This document shows positions 63,601 through 64,000 of a stretch of 64,000 bases of DNA, piece by piece. Each line of letters opens with the position of its first letter. Within the stretch, counting starts at the first letter, position 1. A program made the position numbers and the translations under genes. A model generated the notes under the pieces. That model searched no databases. It was not told the origin of the DNA and worked only from the letters and a program-made list of their open reading frames with translations. The stretch is from Brachycybe producta (taxonomy: Eukaryota > Arthropoda > Diplopoda > Playtdesmida > Andrognathidae): positions 3,356,558 through 3,420,557 of the forward strand of contig JAUPFP010000007.1 in NCBI GenBank assembly GCA_036925085.1, in the 5' to 3' direction.

Positions 63601-63716
63601 AATAAGAAAACAAATCTACCTGAATTAAATATTGGCAATTTGAGAAGACGTTTTAAACTGTTACTCCTTTTTAAACCGGCAGCAACTTTGGTGACCTCCG
63701 CTCCACCATTCTCCAT
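24278..63716 (-). CDS. RhoGEF (ARHGEF11/12, RhoGEF2-like), long form, 19 coding exons
   Basis: Joined exons (minus strand) are 63716-63620, 55352-55260, 51893-51630, 48934-48745, 47899-47851, 41648-41587, 35550-35473, 35399-35164, 35087-34861, 34783-34658, 32847-32551, 32469-32223, 32127-32040, 26280-26125, 26051-25633, 25550-25380, 25294-25032, 24955-24736 and 24669-24278. All splice phases agree and the total is 3675 nt (1224 codons plus stop). The DH domain lies near residues 352-570 ([39 protein letters not shown] then [11 protein letters not shown]) and the PH domain near 575-700. Helical, probably coiled-coil segments and a Ser/Pro-rich tail follow. Family role: GDP/GTP exchange on RhoA, usually downstream of G12/13. 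The linker [19 protein letters not shown] and the DH-PH sequence best fit ARHGEF11/12. PDZ and RGS domains are not seen. The conserved part is secure; the first three exons are predictions. Confidence 0.88.
24736..24955 (-). CDS. RhoGEF exon: coiled coil
   Basis: Acceptor TTTTCAG, donor GAAG/GTGAGC. It begins [20 protein letters not shown] and [14 protein letters not shown], a strongly charged helix likely to form a coiled coil, then Ser-rich sequence. The following 66-nt intron is in frame and has no stop. Confidence 0.87.
25032..25294 (-). CDS. RhoGEF exon: C-terminal linker
   Basis: Acceptor TTAAAAG, donor ACTC/GTAAGT. It encodes [20 protein letters not shown], an Ala/Ser/Thr-rich stretch, and a helix [20 protein letters not shown]. 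Phase 1 in and phase 0 out. Confidence 0.85.
25380..25550 (-). CDS. RhoGEF exon: helical region
   Basis: Acceptor GTTTTTAG, donor ACAAG/GTGTGG. It encodes [33 protein letters not shown] and [12 protein letters not shown]. The pattern of charged heptads followed by LVAEIL resembles a helix found after the PH domain in several Rho-specific exchange factors; this comparison is from memory. Confidence 0.87.
25633..26051 (-). CDS. RhoGEF exon: Pro/Ser-rich region after the PH domain
   Basis: Acceptor TTGAAG, donor AATTG/GTTAGC. It encodes [20 protein letters not shown], a proline run LLLPPPPIS, acidic and Ser-rich sequence, and [20 protein letters not shown]. It is probably disordered and poorly conserved. 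Phases fit both neighbours. Confidence 0.85.
26125..26280 (-). CDS. RhoGEF exon: C-terminal PH helix and following region
   Basis: Acceptor ACATTAG, donor CCCGA/GTAAGC. It begins [20 protein letters not shown], the C-terminal PH helix (human: VWQDLI), then becomes acidic and Ser/Thr-rich. It is separated from 32040 by a 5.8-kb intron. Confidence 0.9.
28431..28456. repeat. (GAT)n microsatellite
   Basis: About eight ATG/GAT units in a RhoGEF intron. A (CA)n run of about 12 units lies at 30228-30246. Confidence 0.9.
28905..29850. repeat. Tandem array, unit about 190 bp, five copies
   Basis: The phrase GTTGCAATTTTGGTTGA recurs at about 28988, 29146, 29360, 29541 and 29728 (spacings 158, 214, 181, 187). 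Each unit also has GGTTGGTGGTGGTCATTGCA, TTTTGCTGCTCGAGC and CACCAAATGTTAGCTTGAAG. Copies differ by substitutions and indels. Confidence 0.9.
31506..31546. repeat. Short perfect hairpin with two TGACGT half-sites
   Basis: ATTAC-GTGTGACGTGTT and its inverse flank a CATTA-type loop. GTGACG/CGTCAC are CRE-like, which is a composition note only. Confidence 0.6.
32040..32127 (-). CDS. RhoGEF PH domain, second part
   Basis: Acceptor TTCTTAG, donor AAAC/GTAAGT. It encodes [20 protein letters not shown] then VAMSSNDRK, the last strands of the PH domain. Phases fit 32223 and 26280. Confidence 0.93.
32223..32469 (-). CDS. RhoGEF PH domain, first part
   Basis: Acceptor GTTTAG, donor CACCG/GTCAGT. It encodes [40 protein letters not shown] and [21 protein letters not shown] and [10 protein letters not shown] match the PH domain of ARHGEF11/12 closely. 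Confidence 0.96.
32551..32847 (-). CDS. RhoGEF DH domain, last part (CR3)
   Basis: Acceptor TTTTTCAG, donor AGA/GTCAGT, 99 codons. It encodes [32 protein letters not shown], then [12 protein letters not shown]. This is the CR3 helix that forms much of the Rho-binding surface. No key residue appears missing. Confidence 0.96.
33107..33351. mobile_element. Family-C palindromic MITE
   Basis: GAGTGCCTCAAGAGGTAAGC and ACCTCTGAGAGGCACTC ends. The internal GGTAAACAATGTTAAGTC and GGTGATACACCATGTTAAGT motifs repeat the theme. Confidence 0.7.
33991..34329. mobile_element. MITE with AAGCTGTAAATACA ends
   Basis: Inverted arms of about 38 bp (AAGCTGTAAATACACGGTCA and TTGTCAATCC themes) bound a 339-bp element. 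No related copy or clear target duplication is seen in this window. Confidence 0.65.
34330..34560. repeat. Diverged relative of the hAT minisatellite sequence
   Basis: Irregular repetition of themes AGCCCACCAAGTCCA, TATGAGACCACAAAGCCC and TATGAGGTCCACGAAACC, the reverse complement of the 57.1-57.7 kb repeats. It directly abuts the palindrome ending at 34329. Ends are not defined. Confidence 0.6.
34658..34783 (-). CDS. RhoGEF DH domain, middle
   Basis: Acceptor TTTTAG, donor GCG/GTTTGT, 42 codons. It encodes [20 protein letters not shown] then [28 protein letters not shown] and RQKKD are shared with ARHGEF12. Confidence 0.94.
34861..35087 (-). CDS. RhoGEF DH domain, first part (CR1)
   Basis: Acceptor TTTGTAG, donor ATG/GTTCGT. 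It encodes [20 protein letters not shown] to [22 protein letters not shown]1 contains the glutamate that contacts the Rho switch region in Dbl-family proteins. The exon ends in phase 0. Confidence 0.95.
35164..35399 (-). CDS. RhoGEF exon just before the DH domain
   Basis: Acceptor CTTGTAG, donor AACG/GTTAGT. It ends [20 protein letters not shown], then [17 protein letters not shown]. The DPPNW and KRQ-VIN motifs occupy the same place in ARHGEF11/12, where this stretch leads into the DH domain. This is the strongest evidence for the subfamily. Confidence 0.93.
35473..35550 (-). CDS. RhoGEF linker exon
   Basis: Acceptor GATTAG, donor TCCAA/GTGAGT. It encodes [20 protein letters not shown] then NSSISS, an acidic and serine-rich linker. 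Phase 2 at both ends fits the neighbours. Confidence 0.85.
36550..36792. repeat. ATAATCCGG repeat, pogo-like, with a 36-bp duplication
   Basis: TCTCGATTATC and GTAATCCGGAAAATCC on the left, and several TCTGAATAATCCGGT motifs on the right. A 36-bp unit beginning GGACCGAAACACAGAAAGTC occurs twice in tandem from 36719. Similar ends occur in pogo/Tigger-type DNA elements; the family is not proven. Confidence 0.55.
37635..37915. mobile_element. Family-B element, diverged
   Basis: AAGAAACTAGAAAAGTGATT on the left and ACTAGTCTAGTTTCTAAGAA on the right. The core is degraded. Confidence 0.55.
38059..38172. mobile_element. Small palindrome with CTGTTTAGAGGCTA ends
   Basis: ACTGTTTAGAGGCTAAAATT and TTCTAGCCTCTAAACAG arms. 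The same motif occurs inside family-D copies and near 31305. Confidence 0.5.
39985..40290. mobile_element. Family-B palindromic MITE
   Basis: TTTAAAAATTAGAAAGGTAG and CAATTCTAGTTTCTAAAACT arms, with outer end GAGTTCAAAAATCAGCTG. Confidence 0.7.
41587..41648 (-). CDS. RhoGEF common exon
   Basis: Acceptor CTTGTAG, donor AACAG/GTAAGT. It encodes [20 protein letters not shown], a basic linker. It is the first exon common to the long and short forms. It ends in phase 2 and the serine codon is completed at 35550. Confidence 0.85.
41776..41862 (-). CDS. RhoGEF alternative first coding exon (short form)
   Basis: ATG at 41862-41860 opens 29 codons, [20 protein letters not shown] then PTSSSPNPQ, up to donor CAG/GTTCAT. 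It ends in phase 0, exactly as the 47851 exon does, so either can splice to 41648. Using this start gives a protein of about 1022 residues that keeps the linker, DH, PH and tail. A GC-richer stretch lies directly upstream on the minus strand (41863-42290). Confidence 0.6.
41863..42290 (-). promoter_or_regulatory. Candidate internal promoter and 5' UTR of the short RhoGEF form
   Basis: This stretch, directly upstream of the alternative ATG on the minus strand, has more GC and CpG than the surrounding introns. It includes GGGCGG-like and GCGGCGCC sequences near 42055-42105 and a (CCA)n run at 42250-42270. No TATA box is placed convincingly. The assignment rests on position and composition only. 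Confidence 0.35.
42455..42477. repeat. 23-base G run
   Basis: The longest pure G tract in the window, following a GA-rich stretch within the long RhoGEF intron. Its true length is uncertain because such runs are hard to sequence. Confidence 0.95.
42708..42850. mobile_element. Short A-like MITE, diverged subfamily
   Basis: The ends ACAGGCAATTGTGCCCAGCA and inverse share only the first ten bases with family A. The interior keeps the AAAGGGCGGAG and CAATTAGAAATTG themes. It is 143 bp with a long perfect stem. No clear target duplication. Confidence 0.75.
43208..43276. mobile_element. Right end of a family-F MITE, joined to family B
   Basis: It matches the last 70 bp of the other copies (CCGTATAATTCACCTAAACA, GTGTGTACAAG) and continues directly into family-B sequence TAACTCAATCACTTAAGGG. 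The left part is absent. Confidence 0.7.
43277..43540. mobile_element. Family-B element with its left arm replaced by family F
   Basis: It starts at CTCAATCACTTAAGGG, runs through the inverted AATAAACTTTTTATGGCA core, and ends after GCCATTCTAATGTCTAAAAC. Confidence 0.65.
46018..46432. mobile_element. 415-bp element with GGCNCAGTCACAC ends
   Basis: GGCGCAGTCACACTAGGC and GCCTTGTGTGACTGTGCC are inverted ends. The interior is GC-richer and full of GCTGGTTG/CAGCAGC motifs. Open frames across it are by-products. Confidence 0.7.
47851..47899 (-). CDS. RhoGEF micro-exon, 49 nt
   Basis: Acceptor AATCTCAG, donor AGG/GTAAGT. It encodes [16 protein letters not shown], an Arg/Ser-rich linker with RRGS, a basophilic-kinase-like site. 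The phase completes the serine codon left open at 48745 and ends at phase 0, where it can join 41648. Confidence 0.75.
48745..48934 (-). CDS. RhoGEF exon with His and Gly/Ser runs
   Basis: Acceptor TTTTCAG/GTGGTGAT, donor GAAAG/GTACGA. It encodes [20 protein letters not shown], then [17 protein letters not shown] and a Gly/Ser-rich stretch. Phase 1 in and phase 2 out fit both neighbours. No named domain is recognised. Confidence 0.8.
48990..49580. mobile_element. Family-B element containing the family-F insertion
   Basis: The left arm TTTTAGAAACTAGAAGGGGT and core are continuous. The right arm is split by 49240-49533, resuming TTAGTTTCTTAAAACA. Confidence 0.65.
49240..49533. mobile_element. 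Family-F MITE inserted in a family-B element
   Basis: GTACACAC ends; interior shared with 60087-60384 (TTCTACAGAGCCCT, GTATAATTCACCTAAACACA). Flanked by TTA on both sides inside the right arm of a family-B copy. Confidence 0.78.
49600..49830. mobile_element. Family-B element
   Basis: TTTTGGAAACTAGAAGATTT and ACTCTTCTAGTTTTCTAACT arms around AATAAACTTTTTATCTGAG and its inverse. Confidence 0.6.
49894..50070. mobile_element. Tourist/Harbinger-like MITE
   Basis: Terminal theme GGCCTTGTTTCCACTGG (left G mutated to A), long inverted arms with TCAACTGGTGAAAAATTGAA, flanked by TAA on both sides. TWA duplications and a GGCC start are typical of PIF/Harbinger MITEs. Confidence 0.82.
50117..50278. mobile_element. 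Tourist/Harbinger-like MITE
   Basis: Ends GGCCTTGTTTCCA and inverse, flanked by TTA at 50114-50116 and 50279-50281. It is 46 bp from the preceding copy. Confidence 0.85.
51317..51499. mobile_element. Tourist/Harbinger-like MITE nested in another palindrome
   Basis: GGCCTTGTTTCCACTGG ends with TTA on both sides. The left flank, GGCCATATTCTAAACCGTTA, is the arm of the palindrome family seen whole at 12827-12976. Confidence 0.85.
51630..51893 (-). CDS. RhoGEF exon, N-terminal Ser-rich region
   Basis: Acceptor CTACAG/GTGTTAATG, donor GAAATTG/GTTCGT. It encodes [20 protein letters not shown], then [20 protein letters not shown] and [20 protein letters not shown]. The basic and serine-rich composition suggests a disordered, phosphorylatable segment. 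The open frame continues upstream through an in-frame ATG at 51905, so this could also be a first exon. The donor phase fits 48934 exactly. Confidence 0.65.
52886..53209. mobile_element. Family-D palindromic MITE
   Basis: Ends TAGGGCTCGGATTTTTATGC and GCATAAAAATCCGAACCCT. The interior has GAGGCTAGAGATGTCTGG and TTTTAGCCTCTAAACAGG. Confidence 0.8.
53958..54448. mobile_element. Large palindromic element interrupted by a family-A MITE
   Basis: Outer arms TTATTACACGGTACTACTTA and TGTCGATATAATAT, inner arms GTCGCATCCATTTGATGTAA and TTGTCCATTACA, all repeated in inverse. Removing 54101-54276 leaves about 310 bp. Confidence 0.72.
54101..54276. mobile_element. Family-A MITE with right-arm deletion, inside another palindrome
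   Basis: The left end is intact. The right arm jumps from CATAAAAAGCG to GCCTGT. Flanks gttttgtgt and aatttgtgt match at 7 of 9. It splits the palindromic element 53958-54448. Confidence 0.85.
54985..55432. mobile_element. Family-B element containing a 140-bp unrelated segment with a predicted exon
   Basis: The left arm TTTTAGAAACTAGAAGGGCA and right arm CATTCTAGTTTCTAAG (to 55212) are normal. The outer part of the right arm resumes at 55351 as CACTGTCAATTTCTCCTC and ends CGAAAATCAGCTG. The interval 55213-55350 is absent from other copies and holds the exon 55260-55352. Confidence 0.65.
55260..55352 (-). CDS. RhoGEF possible 93-nt cassette exon lying inside a family-B MITE
   Basis: Donor TTCTG/GTAAGT is strong; the acceptor GACAG/TGATAGG has a poor pyrimidine tract. 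It encodes [20 protein letters not shown] then [11 protein letters not shown]. Its length is a multiple of three and both ends are phase 1, so the transcript stays in frame with or without it. The acceptor side matches the arm of the family-B repeat, which flanks the exon on both sides. The encoded segment is not recognised. Confidence 0.4.
56022..56227. mobile_element. Family-A MITE, full length
   Basis: ACAGGCAGTTAGAAATCGGA termini; flanks aaacgaatg and caacgaatg match at 8 of 9. Confidence 0.9.
56363..56426. mobile_element. Right half of a Tourist/Harbinger-like MITE
   Basis: It keeps TTTCACCAGTTGAAATTTTC and CAGTGGAAACAAGGCC followed by TAA. The left part is diverged (GGACCACGTTTGTTC near 56266). 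Confidence 0.7.
56440..56555. mobile_element. Right half of a family-B element
   Basis: AGCTACCGTTCTAGTTTGTA followed by the outer arm GAGTACGAAAATCACTTG. The left half is missing, next to a half Tourist-like copy. Confidence 0.55.
57120..57736. mobile_element. hAT-like element carrying an 18-bp minisatellite
   Basis: It starts TAGAGACCTACA and ends TGTAGGTCTCTA, flanked by the identical 8-bp duplication agtgtgac (57112-57119 and 57737-57744), which is diagnostic of hAT insertion. A second copy of the left end, TTAGAGACCTACACAAAGCC, begins at 57424. Both halves are rich in GGGCTTGGTGGG-type sequence. Confidence 0.85.
57511..57665. repeat. 18-bp tandem repeat, about 8.6 copies
   Basis: The unit is ggacctcatgggctttgt with very few differences. 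Because 18 is a multiple of three and the unit has no stop in several frames, it produces meaningless open frames on both strands. Confidence 0.95.
58640..58800. mobile_element. Partial hAT-like copy
   Basis: It shares ACATTCGAATCC, TTTACGTCTTTCGAATCC, AACTTTGGTAAAATTAGTTT and TTGACGTCCAATAGAA with the element at 15033-15365, in reverse orientation. The end beyond 58800 is not clear. Confidence 0.6.
58874..59081. mobile_element. Family-A MITE, full length
   Basis: Termini ACAAGCAATTAG and CTAATTGCCTGT; flanks ctcaaagag and actcaagag agree apart from one indel. Confidence 0.88.
59938..60027. repeat. 43-bp near-perfect hairpin
   Basis: Arms ACATAGTTAAGCCTTTTATT... and its inverse pair over about 43 bp with two differences and a loop of about four bases. 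No similarity to the other repeat families here was seen. It may be a minimal MITE or a hairpin RNA source. Confidence 0.75.
60087..60384. mobile_element. Family-F MITE inserted in a family-B element
   Basis: It begins TTGTACACACATACACAG and ends ATATGTGTACAAG. The flanks are family-B sequence (GAAACTAGACGAGTAA before, CACGATTTTCATGTCC after), with TAA on both sides. Confidence 0.78.
63119..63414. mobile_element. Family-D palindromic MITE
   Basis: Ends AAGGCTCGGATTTGTATGCA and GCATAAAAATCCGAGCCCT, with the AGCAAATGTTTCTCAATCTG arm. It lies 200 bp downstream of the predicted first RhoGEF exon. Confidence 0.8.
63620..63716 (-). CDS. RhoGEF predicted first coding exon, long form
   Basis: ATG at 63716-63714; donor TTCAG/GTAGAT. 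It encodes [20 protein letters not shown] followed by [12 protein letters not shown] and leaves in phase 1. No convincing acceptor precedes the ATG and CpG-rich sequence lies just upstream, so a first exon is plausible. An RNA read would be needed to show it joins 55352 or 51893. An internal exon of a longer PDZ/RGS transcript remains possible. Confidence 0.5.
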
Positions 63717-64000
63717 GTATATTGGATATATATTTGCAATTTGGGGTGGAAAAGAATGTTTCTTTTTTTCAAGGCATTCGGAATCAAAAAACAAATTCAA
63801 CAAATTTGGACACAAAAAAAGAAAAGAAAAAAAAAAACAGAAGAAAATTTCCGCAAACTTAAATAGCTTCAAATGACACTTGAAAAACAAATTAGCATAT
63901 GGTCGAACCGGTTGCAATAATCACACGAAAACCGATGCGACGACGACACAGAACCTTGCGTATTAATACCATAATAATAATAATAATAATGCTGATGAGA
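63717..64000 (-). promoter_or_regulatory. Possible 5' UTR or promoter of the long RhoGEF form
   Basis: Sequence upstream of the predicted long-form ATG. The part at about 63900-63960 is locally rich in CpG (cgaccggtt, cgatgcgacgacgac) compared with the AT-rich surroundings. No core element can be pinned down, and further exons may lie beyond the window. Confidence 0.2.

Larger units (their letters stand above)
55353..63619. other. RhoGEF first intron of the long form, 8.3 kb
   Basis: No exon is recognised. It contains two family-A MITEs, a hAT element with an 18-bp minisatellite, a partial copy of the other hAT-like family (58640-58800), an F element inside a family-B element, the 43-bp hairpin at 59938-60027 and a D-family palindrome. 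Confidence 0.55.

Overview
The window is AT-rich nuclear DNA from an invertebrate animal, with spliced genes, long introns and many short inverted-repeat transposons. Two conserved animal genes are present and they converge tail to tail. I cannot name the species. Some palindromic repeats carry TAACCTAACC cores of a kind common in arthropod genomes, but this is weak evidence. I recognised no bacterial genes, tRNA or rRNA genes, CRISPR arrays, retroviral or LTR elements, or LINE proteins.

Gene 1 (+ strand, 5313-14166) is a DYRK1A/minibrain dual-specificity kinase. Nine coding exons are visible. They cover the nuclear-localisation region, the DYRK-homology box, the whole kinase domain and the low-complexity tail, which ends in the conserved SPM-GVCVQQSPVAS motif. 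The exon with the initiator codon was not found and may lie upstream. One exon has an extra base in the middle of the activation segment, which is either a real lesion or a homopolymer error in the assembly.

Gene 2 (- strand, 63716-24278) is a Dbl-family Rho exchange factor whose DH-PH core looks like ARHGEF11/ARHGEF12/RhoGEF2. I traced 19 coding exons with matching splice phases. Together they give 3675 nt, or 1224 codons plus a stop. A second start exon at 41862-41776 splices in frame to the common exons and would give a shorter product of about 1022 residues. The PDZ and RGS domains usual in this family are not visible in the window.

Between the two stop codons (14167-24277) and throughout the introns, the DNA is dominated by MITE-like inverted repeats in at least ten families. 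The commonest (called A here) has about 13 copies of roughly 205 bp with ACAGGC termini and mostly 9-10 bp target duplications. Others include Tourist/Harbinger-like elements (TTA/TAA duplications), hAT-like elements (8-bp duplications), a palindromic family (B) built around a GAAACTAGAAGGGTA arm, and smaller families. Several are nested. Other notable structures are a roughly 190-bp tandem array in a RhoGEF intron, an 18-bp minisatellite inside a hAT element, a 43-bp near-perfect hairpin, and many long pure G or C runs.

No new multi-gene system is evident. The points most worth checking are the DYRK1A indel, the internal RhoGEF promoter, a cassette exon lying inside a MITE, the repeated nesting of one MITE family inside another, and two in-frame introns without stop codons.
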